Both the position numbers and the translations under genes were made by a program. The notes under the pieces are model-generated. The model searched no databases. It was not told the DNA's origin and saw only the letters and a program-made list of their open reading frames with translations. 64,000 nucleotides of DNA from Ruminococcaceae bacterium UBA7080 (GTDB lineage Bacteria > Bacillota > Clostridia > Oscillospirales > Acutalibacteraceae): positions 1-64,000 of the forward strand of contig DKZG01000011.1 in NCBI GenBank assembly GCA_002493595.1. The letters are read 5' to 3'. This document shows, one piece after another, positions 51,665 to 60,334 of this stretch. Position 1 is the stretch's first letter, and each line of letters begins with the position of its first letter.

Positions 51665-52396
51665 ATGTACAGATTTGAAAGACTATCGGATGAAATAAAA
51701 TTAGCTGTCAGTGACAATCATACTTTTGGAACGGATGCAGTTATACTTTCTCATTTCGCAAAAATCAAGGCAAAAGATAAGGCACTTGATATGGGAACCG
51801 GCTGTGGAATTATTCCGTTTTTGTGGCTGAGAGATAAAAAAATTAATAATGTATCCTGTCTTGATATCCAACAGAATGCTTATGAACAGGTCCGCTTTTC
51901 GATAAAAGAAAATGCCTTATCAGACAGGATCAGTGCATATAATTGCGATTTGCGTGAGATAGATAAAATCTTTGACGCTGAGCAGTTTTCGCTTGTTACC
52001 ATGAATCCGCCGTATAAGCCGGTGGGTACAGGAATTGAGTCAATGACAGAGAGTGCCAAGATTGCACGCCATGAAGTTTGCTGCAATATTGAGGATGCTG
52101 TTAAAGCGGCTGTTTATTTGCTTAAATACGGCGGAAGGTTTTGTATGTGTCACAGACCCGAACGTCTTGTAGATACTGTTGAGCTGATGCGAAGTTACAA
52201 GCTTGAACCTAAGCGGCTTAGATTTGTGCAGGATAGAGAAGGTGAACAGCCGTTTCTGTTTTTGATACAAGGTCAGAAAGGGGCAAAGCCTTTTCTCAGA
52301 GTTGAGCCGCAGTTAATAATTAAAAAGGATAACGGCAGATTTACAAAGGAAATGCTGGAGATTTACGGCTCCTATGCCGATGGTTATGATAAATGA
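51665..52396 (+). CDS. trmN6: tRNA1(Val) (adenine37-N6)-methyltransferase-like protein
   Basis: A 243-residue SAM-dependent methyltransferase. The SAM motif ALDMGTGCGIIPFLWL (about residue 40) and the catalytic NPPY (VTMNPPYKP, about 112) place it with TrmN6/YfiC-like adenine N6 methyltransferases. The start FERLSDEIKLAVSDNHTFGT fits the family opening, where a Phe-Asp/Gly-Thr-Asp element lies before motif I. The exact target in this organism is inferred. The ATG at 51665 coincides with the expected transcription start. The frame extension to 51641 would include the -10 box. It overlaps rsmI by four bases. Confidence 0.85.
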   Translation: MYRFERLSDEIKLAVSDNHTFGTDAVILSHFAKIKAKDKALDMGTGCGIIPFLWLRDKKINNVSCLDIQQNAYEQVRFSIKENALSDRISAYNCDLREIDKIFDAEQFSLVTMNPPYKPVGTGIESMTESAKIARHEVCCNIEDAVKAAVYLLKYGGRFCMCHRPERLVDTVELMRSYKLEPKRLRFVQDREGEQPFLFLIQGQKGAKPFLRVEPQLIIKKDNGRFTKEMLEIYGSYADGYDK

Positions 52397-53220
52397 GTGA
52401 AAAAGGAAAACTATTTGTTGTCGGAACGCCGATAGGCAATTTAGGTGATTTATCACCACGTGCAGTTCAGACACTTGAAAGTGTGGATTTTATTGCTGCC
52501 GAGGATACTCGCGTAACCGTTAAGCTTTTAAATCATTTCGGAATAAAAAAGGAAATGGTTTCCTATTTTGAGCACAATAAAAGAGAACGCGGCGAACTGA
52601 TTTGCAACAGGATTGCACAGGGGGAAAGCTGTGCAGTTGTAACGGATGCCGGTATGCCGGCCATATCCGATCCCGGTCAGGATTTAGTTGCACTCTGCCA
52701 CGAGCTTGGTATCGCAGTTGAGTCGGTTCCCGGGCCTACTGCCTTTGCAGCAGCGTTGGCTATTTCAGGTATGGACAGCGGGCGCTTCACATTTGAAGGC
52801 TTTTTGTCTGTGAGCAAAAAATCAAGGCGTGAGCATCTTGATGAAATCAAGGATGAAAAAAGAACGCTTATTTTTTATGAAGCACCGCATAAACTGTCAA
52901 ATACACTCGTTGATTTATATAAAACGCTTGGTGACCGAGAGCTTGCAATCGTGCGCGAAATAACAAAGCTGCATGAGCAGGTTATAAAAACAACACTCAG
53001 CGAGGCCTGTAAGCTTTATTGTGACGGCACGCTTAAGGGTGAGTTGGTTTTGATTATTGAGGGTAAAAAATCAGACCTTAAAAGCGAGATTACATTTGAG
53101 CAGGCAGTGGATATGGCAAAGAATTTTGTGCAGGGCGGTATGTCGGTTAACAATGCCGCAAAGGAAACTGCATCGCAGACACCGTTTAAGAAAGGTGATA
53201 TATATAAGGCACTTTTATGA
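52393..53220 (+). CDS. rsmI: 16S rRNA (cytidine1402-2'-O)-methyltransferase
   Basis: A 275-residue tetrapyrrole-methylase-fold enzyme. It starts KLFVVGTPIGNLGDLSPRAV and DFIAAEDTRVT, has VVTDAGMPAISDPGQDLV and the SAM loop VPGPTAFAAALAISG, then RTLIFYEAPHKL. It methylates the 2'-hydroxyl of C1402 in the decoding centre. It is of normal length, overlapping its neighbours by four bases on each side, so the three genes form one coupled unit. Confidence 0.93.
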   Translation: MSEKGKLFVVGTPIGNLGDLSPRAVQTLESVDFIAAEDTRVTVKLLNHFGIKKEMVSYFEHNKRERGELICNRIAQGESCAVVTDAGMPAISDPGQDLVALCHELGIAVESVPGPTAFAAALAISGMDSGRFTFEGFLSVSKKSRREHLDEIKDEKRTLIFYEAPHKLSNTLVDLYKTLGDRELAIVREITKLHEQVIKTTLSEACKLYCDGTLKGELVLIIEGKKSDLKSEITFEQAVDMAKNFVQGGMSVNNAAKETASQTPFKKGDIYKALL

Positions 53221-54086
53221 TTTGTTCCATTTGTCCCAGGCATTGTAATGCAGACCGAGCAGTGCATGTCGGTTACTGCCGGAGTAAAGAAGAATTCAAA
53301 GTTGCACGGGCAGCGCTTCATTTTTGGGAAGAACCGTGTATAAGCGGTGAAAACGGAAGCGGTACCGTTTTTTTCAGCGGATGTAATCTGCGCTGTGTTT
53401 ATTGCCAAAATTATGAAATAAGCCGTGATAATAAGGGCTTAGATATAACCGATGATAAACTGATTGATATTTTTGAAAATTTGATTAGTCAGGGTGCACA
53501 GAATATTAATCTTGTTAACCCTACTCATTATTGCGAAAGACTTTTGCGTGTTCTTTCTAACTGGAAATCACCTGTGCCGATTGTATATAACAGCAGCGGC
53601 TATGAGAATGTTGAAATGCTTAAAAGGCTCAGAGGGCTTGTTGATATCTATTTGCCTGATTTAAAATATATCAGACCGGATAAAGCACTTCGCTATTCAA
53701 AAGCGGAGGATTATTTTGAAAAGGCATCAGCCGCAATACTTGAAATGAGAAAGCAGGTTCACGACAGCTTTGACGATAACGGTGCTATGAAAAGCGGCTT
53801 GATTGTTCGTCATCTTATATTGCCGCAAAATACAAATTCTTCAATTGAAATTATTGACTGGCTGAAAGAAAATTTGAAGGATACATATATATCACTCATG
53901 GCACAATATGTTCCCTGCGGCGATTTGTCAAATACACCTGAACTTGCACGAAAGGTGACAGGGAGAGAATATAATAAGGTTATGGATTATGCTTTAAGTC
54001 AAGGTCTTGAAAAGCTTTTTGTGCAGGAACTTGCTTCGGCAGATGAAAAATTTATACCGTCGTTTGATTTTACCGGTATAATATGA
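53217..54086 (+). CDS. radical SAM protein, PflX-like
   Basis: A 289-residue radical SAM enzyme. The cluster motif is CNLRCVYC (about residue 58). An N-terminal cysteine set (CSICPRHC, later GYC) is typical of the PflX group (COG1313), distant homologues of pyruvate formate-lyase activase. NLVNPTHYCERLL and DIYLPDLKYI are other family segments. The target protein or substrate is unknown. It overlaps rsmI by four bases. Confidence 0.88.
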   Translation: MICSICPRHCNADRAVHVGYCRSKEEFKVARAALHFWEEPCISGENGSGTVFFSGCNLRCVYCQNYEISRDNKGLDITDDKLIDIFENLISQGAQNINLVNPTHYCERLLRVLSNWKSPVPIVYNSSGYENVEMLKRLRGLVDIYLPDLKYIRPDKALRYSKAEDYFEKASAAILEMRKQVHDSFDDNGAMKSGLIVRHLILPQNTNSSIEIIDWLKENLKDTYISLMAQYVPCGDLSNTPELARKVTGREYNKVMDYALSQGLEKLFVQELASADEKFIPSFDFTGII

Positions 54087-54131
54087 TATTATACACTTGT
54101 ACATTGAGGAAAAATTTGAGGTGAAGTAAAA

Positions 54132-54557
54132 ATGAAAAAATTTTTTAATGAATTTAAAGCGTTTATTGCTAAGGGAAATGTTATGGATTTAGCAGTCGGC
54201 GTTATTATCGGCGGTGCATTTTCGGGCATAGTTACCTCGTTGACGGATAATATTATCAATCCGCTTATCAATTGCATCGGCGGTGCAGAGATTCAGGGTA
54301 AAATTCATCTTATAGGTGATAATTATATTGATTATGGTTCTTTTATTTCGGCTGTTATTAATTTTGTGATTATGGCATTTATTATTTTTTGTATTGTCAA
54401 GGCAGCCAATAAAGCAATGACAATAGGAAAAAAGAAAGAGGAAAAGGCAAAACCTATGCCAACAACAAAAATATGCCCGTTTTGCAAAAGTGAAATTCCT
54501 GTTGATGCACTTAAGTGCCGTTACTGCGCTTCGGATATTTCCGAGGAAAATAAATAA
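54132..54557 (+). CDS. mscL: large-conductance mechanosensitive channel with C-terminal zinc ribbon
   Basis: A 141-residue channel. The amphipathic N-terminus and first helix (KKFFNEFKAFIAKGNVMDLA, GVIIGGAFSGIV) and second helix (FVIMAFIIFCIVKAANKAM) are standard MscL. It opens under membrane tension to release solutes after osmotic downshock. The C-terminal helix bundle is replaced or extended by a zinc-ribbon-like module with CPFC and CRYC (about 115-135). GAGGTGAAG precedes the ATG. Confidence 0.93.
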   Translation: MKKFFNEFKAFIAKGNVMDLAVGVIIGGAFSGIVTSLTDNIINPLINCIGGAEIQGKIHLIGDNYIDYGSFISAVINFVIMAFIIFCIVKAANKAMTIGKKKEEKAKPMPTTKICPFCKSEIPVDALKCRYCASDISEENK

Positions 54558-54581
54558 ATTTACATATAAGGGGTAGTTTTT

Positions 54582-55511
54582 ATGAAGACTGAAGAGTATG
54601 CTTTCAAATCAGCAACCGGTGCTTGTGAGATTTCCGGATGTAAATACATGCCGGACAGCGGTGAGGTTAAAGCAGTTATAGCAATGCATCACGGCATGGC
54701 AGAGCACAGGGAAAGATATAAAGCATTTTTTGAGTATCTTACGGCAAATGGTTTTGTTGTATTTATGCACGATATGGCCAATCACGGAAAATCTAATAAG
54801 AATTTTAATGAGTCCGGTTATTTCGGAGAAACAGACGGCTATAAAAACCTCGTTAAGGATTTTAATACTACAGTTGAAAAGGCAAAGACACAATATCCTG
54901 ATAAAAAAATTATTGTAATGGGTCATTCAATGGGTTCTTTTATTGTGCGCTGTTTTACAGCTTGGTATGCGGATGCCGGCTTTGCTGCTGCAATATATAT
55001 GGGTACGGGCGGCTCAAATCCGGCTGCGGGAGTCGGGGATGCTGTTTCAAATCTTATCGCCAAAATCAAAGGCAGCAAGTATAAGTCAAAATTGCTTGAT
55101 AAGCTTACTTTCGGTACGTACAATAACAAATTTGAGAAAAGAACAGGCTTTGAATGGCTCAGCTCAGACAAGACTGTTGTTGATAAATATATGGCCGATA
55201 AATACTGCGGTTTTCTGTTTTCTGCCAAAGGTATGAATGACCTTGTTAAGCTTAATATTTGTGCAAACAGCGATGCGTGGTACAGCGGGGTGCCTAAAGA
55301 TATTCCGCTTCTGGTAATCAGCGGTTCAATGGATCCGGTAGGCAATTATTCAAAAGGTATTCAGGAGGTTTATGACAAGCTTCGCCAAACAGGACATTCC
55401 AAAGCAGAAATAAAGCTTTTTGAAAATGGCAGACACGAAATTCTCAATGAAATCAATAAACAGGAGGTTTATGATTTTATTAAAAACTTCATAGAAAAAG
55501 CCATAGCATAA
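54582..55511 (+). CDS. alpha/beta hydrolase (monoacylglycerol lipase-like)
   Basis: A 309-residue hydrolase of the Hydrolase_4 group. The oxyanion segment is MHHGMAEHRERY (about 34-45), the nucleophile Ser in VMGHSMGSF (about 112), acid Asp in SGSMDPVGNY and His in NGRHEILNE. It lacks a signal peptide. Lysophospholipid or monoacylglycerol cleavage is the common activity of such proteins, but the substrate is not fixed by sequence. It starts 24 bases after mscL and may share its transcript. Confidence 0.88.
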   Translation: MKTEEYAFKSATGACEISGCKYMPDSGEVKAVIAMHHGMAEHRERYKAFFEYLTANGFVVFMHDMANHGKSNKNFNESGYFGETDGYKNLVKDFNTTVEKAKTQYPDKKIIVMGHSMGSFIVRCFTAWYADAGFAAAIYMGTGGSNPAAGVGDAVSNLIAKIKGSKYKSKLLDKLTFGTYNNKFEKRTGFEWLSSDKTVVDKYMADKYCGFLFSAKGMNDLVKLNICANSDAWYSGVPKDIPLLVISGSMDPVGNYSKGIQEVYDKLRQTGHSKAEIKLFENGRHEILNEINKQEVYDFIKNFIEKAIA

Positions 55512-55520
55512 TTAAAAACC

Positions 55521-55565
55521 AAAGCATATAACTGTGTTTGATGCACAATTATATGCTTTTTATTT
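55521..55565 (+). terminator. terminator after the hydrolase gene
   Basis: Stem aaagcatataa / ttatatgcttt with an inner tgtg / caca pairing, then a T-rich run. Confidence 0.85.
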
Positions 55566-55600
55566 TGTAGACTTTGTATGTTTTATTTGATTTTGTAATA

Positions 55601-55609
55601 TGCTATAAT
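55601..55609 (+). promoter_or_regulatory. extended -10 promoter of the transglutaminase-like gene
   Basis: TGCTATAAT, an extended -10 box, without a good -35 at the right distance. A TAGGAGGG ribosome site follows before the ATG at 55637. Confidence 0.55.
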
Positions 55610-55636
55610 ATTAAGTAAGGATTTAGGAGGGATATC

Positions 55637-58600
55637 ATGAAAGGCTCGGGTTTTAAAATTACTCCCGTTAAAATATTAATATGCCAGGTTTTTGTGTTTA
55701 TCTGCCTGTTAATGTTTCCTTTGAATGCACAGGCTTTTGATGCATCTGCTTTGTATGAAAATAAGCCTGTGCAAAGCGGGGAGCCTCTTTATTATGTTGT
55801 TGATGACAACAGCTGGGTTGTATCTGAAAATTGCTGGCATAAATGTATTTATGATCATTCTGATTATGAATCTGTTATTGCCTCTGTTCGACAGGCTATG
55901 TATAACCGTGAAAAACAGTATTCTACTTATTTTTGCGTTGATAAAAAAGCTTCCTGCGATGATATTTATAAGGTATTCAATATTATCAGCAGAGGTGTAT
56001 ATCAAGATAAACTGTCACCATTCGGCGGAGATTATCTTGAATACATGAGCCGTATTGAACTGGATGGTAAATCAGGAAGACTTGCAGCTTCAGACGCAAA
56101 TGATCAATATGATTTTTACCGTATAACTGTTCATATTGATAATCGCACCACTAAGCAAGAGGAGGAGATGGTTGCTGCTTATCTTAATAACTTTAATGAT
56201 ATTTATATTAAAAACAATGAAGTTATCAGTAATGCTGATGAAGACGACAAAAAGTATTATATTGTAAAGACAATCTACAATTTTCTTGCAAAAAATACAG
56301 CCTATGACACGGAGGTCTATCAGGATAAATATGATACGGGCAGTGAGCGGTATAGGTATTCACATACTGCATACGGTGCTCTTTTTGGTAATACAGAGGG
56401 TGCATATAATCCTGAAAGCTTTAATATTGATGAAAAAATTAATCTTGGCTATCAAAAGGACAGCCAAGGGCTTTTCAGAATTTATAACCGCAGTCAGGGC
56501 CGTGCAGTTTGTGATGGGTATTCGCTTGTTTTTTATTATCTGTGTAAGTTAAACGGCATTGATTGTCGGATTGTCATGGGGGATTATGTAAACGGCAGGG
56601 AGTCGGATGCGCATGCATGGAACATGGTGTATCTTAAGGATTATAATGATGACGATTTTATCTGGTATTCGGTAGATGTTACCTTTGGTTGTCAGAAAAG
56701 CAAAAAAATATCCAACGTATTTACAATTATAGATTATTCGTATTTTCTTCGCGGCTATGAAAATGATGCATTCTCTTCACAAAATCATCAGCAGGTTTTT
56801 GATGAATATCAATCTAATTCTGTAAGCAAAAGTGATTATGAATTTGAAATTGCTTCGCTTGATACCGAAAAGCTTAATACAGTTATAACGCGCAGACGTG
56901 AAGAAAATGCTGATAAAACTTTTGTTGATACAGGTGAATATAATCTTGAGGATTATCTGATTATTTCGGCTGACGGCGGCTGTTACAAGCTTGACAAGGA
57001 TAACGAATATAATTTTATTCGCTCAAAGGGATTTACCTATTATAGCACAGGCTATTATTACAGCTGTGATTTTGTGGATTTGGCAGAGGGTGTAGAATAT
57101 ACCTGCAAGGATAAGTTTATACATGATGCAGGCAAATATGATTTTGAGCTTCTCACTATTAAAGGCCGTTCGGTGCAAAAGAAAATTTCGGTTTCACCTC
57201 TTTATATGGGTGACTGGTCAAATTATGATTTGGATTTGACAAAATATCCTGAAAGGGCATATTTCAACGGCAGTGATATTTTGATAGGAGCTGAAATTTA
57301 TGATAATTCGAGAGCTCAGCTTGAAAACGGGCGTGACTATGAGATTTATTGTTATTTAAACGGTGATCAGGATAAGCTTAACACCAATCCTCACAATCCG
57401 GGCGATTATACCATAAGAATTGCATATAAAGGCAATTATAGTGGCTATGTCGAGGTTCCGTTTTATGTGCTGAAGGCTGATTTATCACAGCTTACTCCGG
57501 TGGAAAAAATGGATGTGACCTATGGTGCTGACATAAAGAAAAGCTGTGCATCGCTGCGTTTAGGCGATGTTGTTTTGATAAGCGGTACAGATTATAAGGT
57601 TGATATTGTCGGCAGTCTTAATTACGGTGAGAAGGGAAAGGTTGTTATAACCGGTCTTTCGGACAGCAAGTATGTTCAGTCGGGTACTTATACGCAATGG
57701 GATTATATTGTCAGCAGGCAATACAATATATCCTCTCTTTTCAATAATAAGTATATTACAAATGCAAAATACAAGTACACAGGCAAGGCAATAAAGCCTG
57801 ATGATTTTAAACTGAGCTATATAGATTCCTCGTCGAATAAAAAAATCGAACTGAAAAAAGGCAGGGACTATATTATTAAGTCCTATAGCGATAATGTTAA
57901 AGCCGGGACAGGAAAGGTGACTATTGTGTTTTCCGGTAATTATACCGGTACTGCCGTAATGAAATTTTATATTGAATACGGAAAGCTGTCTATATCCTGC
58001 TCAGACATGACTTACAATGGTAAAACTCAGTATGCAAAGCCCACTGTGAAGCTCGGAAATGCAGTGCTGAAAAAGGATGTGGATTATACAGTCAGCGCTA
58101 AAGCAGTTTATCCCGGAGTTTATCAGGGCAGCATAAAGGGTAAGGGGGCTTTTTCCAAAATATCGGGTACTTTTATTTATTATATAAAGCCGGCTTCTCT
58201 TTCAAAGGTTAAAGTTTCAACAACTCAAAGTTCAATAAATGTGTCCTGGGCTAAGCAGGGAAGCAATTGCATTTATGAGGTGTATGTATATGATATCTCA
58301 AAGAAAAGCTGGCGCAGAATTGCACAAACCGGTAATTCATCTTATAAAATCACCTCTGTATATGTTCGTGGCAAGAAAACGGCTGTTAAGCCCAATACGC
58401 AATATAAAATTAGAGTAAGGGCAGTGCTTAAAGGCAAAGTAAACTCAAAAGCTTTTGAAAAATGCGCAGCATATAAAGAACTGAGCACCCGTACATTGCC
58501 TAAAAAGCTTTCGGCTAAGGTTTCACGCAGCGGCAAAAATGCACTTAAACTTACTTGGAAAAAGGATAGCACTGTATCCGGTTATCAAGTTTATTGTTCA

Positions 58601-58783
58601 ACATCAAGTAGTTTTAAAAGCGGTGTTAAGTGTGTAACAATCCATAAAAATAAAAATTATGCCTATACCTTTAAAAAGCTTAAAAAGGGTAAAACCTATT
58701 ATCTAAGAGTGCGCTCGTTTAAAAAGGTCGGAAAAACGACTTACTATTCTGCCTATTCAAAAGCACTTAAAATAAAGCTTTAA
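55637..58783 (+). CDS. secreted transglutaminase-like protein with fibronectin type III-like domains
   Basis: A 1048-residue exported protein. Signal peptide about 1-33 (ending NAQAFDAS). A transglutaminase-like core spans about 190-370 with Cys in GRAVCDGYSLVFYYL (about 292), His in DAHAWNMVYL (about 327) and Asp in YSVDVTFG (about 347). Between 540 and 870 are beta repeats with the theme Y-x-G-x-x-x-x-P / G-x-D-Y (e.g. YTGKAIKPDDFKLSYI), followed by two fibronectin III-like units (about 870-960, 965-1048). No sorting signal or membrane end is seen. It may be held by wall binding. The core suggests a peptidase or crosslinking enzyme of the cell envelope. Confidence 0.85.
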   Translation: MKGSGFKITPVKILICQVFVFICLLMFPLNAQAFDASALYENKPVQSGEPLYYVVDDNSWVVSENCWHKCIYDHSDYESVIASVRQAMYNREKQYSTYFCVDKKASCDDIYKVFNIISRGVYQDKLSPFGGDYLEYMSRIELDGKSGRLAASDANDQYDFYRITVHIDNRTTKQEEEMVAAYLNNFNDIYIKNNEVISNADEDDKKYYIVKTIYNFLAKNTAYDTEVYQDKYDTGSERYRYSHTAYGALFGNTEGAYNPESFNIDEKINLGYQKDSQGLFRIYNRSQGRAVCDGYSLVFYYLCKLNGIDCRIVMGDYVNGRESDAHAWNMVYLKDYNDDDFIWYSVDVTFGCQKSKKISNVFTIIDYSYFLRGYENDAFSSQNHQQVFDEYQSNSVSKSDYEFEIASLDTEKLNTVITRRREENADKTFVDTGEYNLEDYLIISADGGCYKLDKDNEYNFIRSKGFTYYSTGYYYSCDFVDLAEGVEYTCKDKFIHDAGKYDFELLTIKGRSVQKKISVSPLYMGDWSNYDLDLTKYPERAYFNGSDILIGAEIYDNSRAQLENGRDYEIYCYLNGDQDKLNTNPHNPGDYTIRIAYKGNYSGYVEVPFYVLKADLSQLTPVEKMDVTYGADIKKSCASLRLGDVVLISGTDYKVDIVGSLNYGEKGKVVITGLSDSKYVQSGTYTQWDYIVSRQYNISSLFNNKYITNAKYKYTGKAIKPDDFKLSYIDSSSNKKIELKKGRDYIIKSYSDNVKAGTGKVTIVFSGNYTGTAVMKFYIEYGKLSISCSDMTYNGKTQYAKPTVKLGNAVLKKDVDYTVSAKAVYPGVYQGSIKGKGAFSKISGTFIYYIKPASLSKVKVSTTQSSINVSWAKQGSNCIYEVYVYDISKKSWRRIAQTGNSSYKITSVYVRGKKTAVKPNTQYKIRVRAVLKGKVNSKAFEKCAAYKELSTRTLPKKLSAKVSRSGKNALKLTWKKDSTVSGYQVYCSTSSSFKSGVKCVTIHKNKNYAYTFKKLKKGKTYYLRVRSFKKVGKTTYYSAYSKALKIKL

Positions 58784-58790
58784 TTACAAA

Positions 58791-58836
58791 ATTAAAAGTC
58801 CCTGCAATTTATGATGTAATTGCAGAGACTTTTAAT
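58791..58836. terminator. bidirectional terminator between convergent genes
   Basis: Stem attaaaagtc-cctgcaatt / aattgcag-agacttttaat with one small bulge. A- and T-rich flanks serve both strands. Confidence 0.85.
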
Positions 58837-58850
58837 CTTTATATCAACAA

Positions 58851-60161
58851 TTAGTAATCTACTTTCATTGGTTTGCCGCCGTTTTCTCTCGATTCATCTG
58901 CAAGATAAACGCAAAGATGACCTGCTACCGAGTCAAATATGGAGGTGCATGCAAGGCTTGGTGTTTCACCATGGATAAACTTAACGAAATCAGCGGTTAA
59001 TCTTTCATCACCGCCGCCGTGGCCGCCGTATGCACCAACCATATCGCCTGTAACATTTAGGTCAACCTCTTCAATATCGCATTCACCGTTATGCGCTTCC
59101 GGTGATGGATTTATTTTGGAGACATAGAATTTAGATTCCTCAAAATTGCCGTAAATCTCACCTTTTGTGCCGATAATATGTATTTTTCTAAGTGATTGCG
59201 ATGAACCGCCGACCATATTGTGTGTACCGGTTGCGCCGCTTGCAAAATTAACAAGCACGGATTGATGGTCAACTACATTGTTATCGCATTTGTAAATGCA
59301 TCTTGCATATGGACTGTCGCTTTTCATCAACTCTATTTTATCTTCAATAGTCGGATGATCAATATGCTCAAGTGCATCCCAGACATAAAACGCCCACCTG
59401 TCCGGATGGTCAATATAGAGGCGTTTGGTGGAAAAATCACAGGTGTCAACATAAGGGCAGTCTTTCATACAAATCGTACCTGCACCTTTTGGTGCATTTT
59501 CGGGCTTGAACTGATATTTGCTGCCGAAGGATGAGATGGAAACGGGCTTTGTTTCACTCATAAACCACATCATAAGATCTATATCATGGCAGCATTTGGC
59601 CAGCAGCATGGATGTGTGGCATTTGTCAGAGTTAGCCCACTTACCTCTGATATATGACGTTGAAAGGTGATGGTATGATACATGCTCGGTCGTTTGTATG
59701 TTAATAATATCACCGATTTCTCCGCGGGCAACACGCTCCTTGATTGCGTAATAAAAAGGAGTATATCTTAAAACATGGCAAATCATAACTTTGGAGTTGT
59801 TTCTTTTGGCACAGTCAACAAGCTCGCGCATTTCTGCCTCATTTACTGCAAATGGCTTTTCAAGCAGCATATCATAGCCGGCATTTAAAAGAGGGACAGC
59901 AGTTTCTATATGCTGTTCATCCATAGTTCCGTTGATAATCGTATCAGCGAGTTTTCCTTTTTCGGCAAGCTCCTGGGCAGATTCGAAGCACATATCCTGA
60001 TTAAATCCAAAATATTCCATACAATGTCTGCGTCTTACCGGATTGGGGTCTGCAACACCTACAATTTTCAGCAGTTGCGGATTGGTTTTGGCAAGCTGGC
60101 TGTAAACCATGGCTCTGTGGCCTGCACCTACAATGATTGCCGTGACAGGTGATTTTTTCAT
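58851..60161 (-). CDS. Gfo/Idh/MocA family oxidoreductase
   Basis: A 436-residue NAD(P)-dependent enzyme. The Rossmann start is AIIVGAGHRAMVYSQLA, the family signature LLEKPFAVNEAEM (about 115) and CHDIDLMMWFM with the catalytic His region. A Cys-containing insertion (CMKDCPYVDTC, about 235) is found in a subgroup acting on sugars or sugar derivatives. It should oxidise or reduce a carbohydrate-like substrate, whose identity is unknown. A TTGAAT/TATTAT promoter and GAGGT ribosome site precede it. It stands alone between two plus-strand genes. Confidence 0.9.
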   Translation of the reverse strand: MKKSPVTAIIVGAGHRAMVYSQLAKTNPQLLKIVGVADPNPVRRRHCMEYFGFNQDMCFESAQELAEKGKLADTIINGTMDEQHIETAVPLLNAGYDMLLEKPFAVNEAEMRELVDCAKRNNSKVMICHVLRYTPFYYAIKERVARGEIGDIINIQTTEHVSYHHLSTSYIRGKWANSDKCHTSMLLAKCCHDIDLMMWFMSETKPVSISSFGSKYQFKPENAPKGAGTICMKDCPYVDTCDFSTKRLYIDHPDRWAFYVWDALEHIDHPTIEDKIELMKSDSPYARCIYKCDNNVVDHQSVLVNFASGATGTHNMVGGSSQSLRKIHIIGTKGEIYGNFEESKFYVSKINPSPEAHNGECDIEEVDLNVTGDMVGAYGGHGGGDERLTADFVKFIHGETPSLACTSIFDSVAGHLCVYLADESRENGGKPMKVDY

Positions 60162-60193
60162 AGTGTTTACCTCTGATATAAAATGTTTTTTTT

Positions 60194-60222
60194 ATAATAT
60201 ACCTATCTAAATGAAAATTCAA
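60194..60222 (-). promoter_or_regulatory. promoter of the Gfo/Idh/MocA gene
   Basis: On the minus strand TTGAAT, 17 bases, TATTAT, about 33 bases before the ATG. Confidence 0.6.
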
Positions 60223-60334
60223 TATCATAATAAAATTTTCTGCGAAAATCTTTTATCCTCATCTGTTTTCAATCTTGACAGGTAAATATAATAATCATAT
60301 AATAATTGAAATTATAGAAATATAAGGTGAGAAT

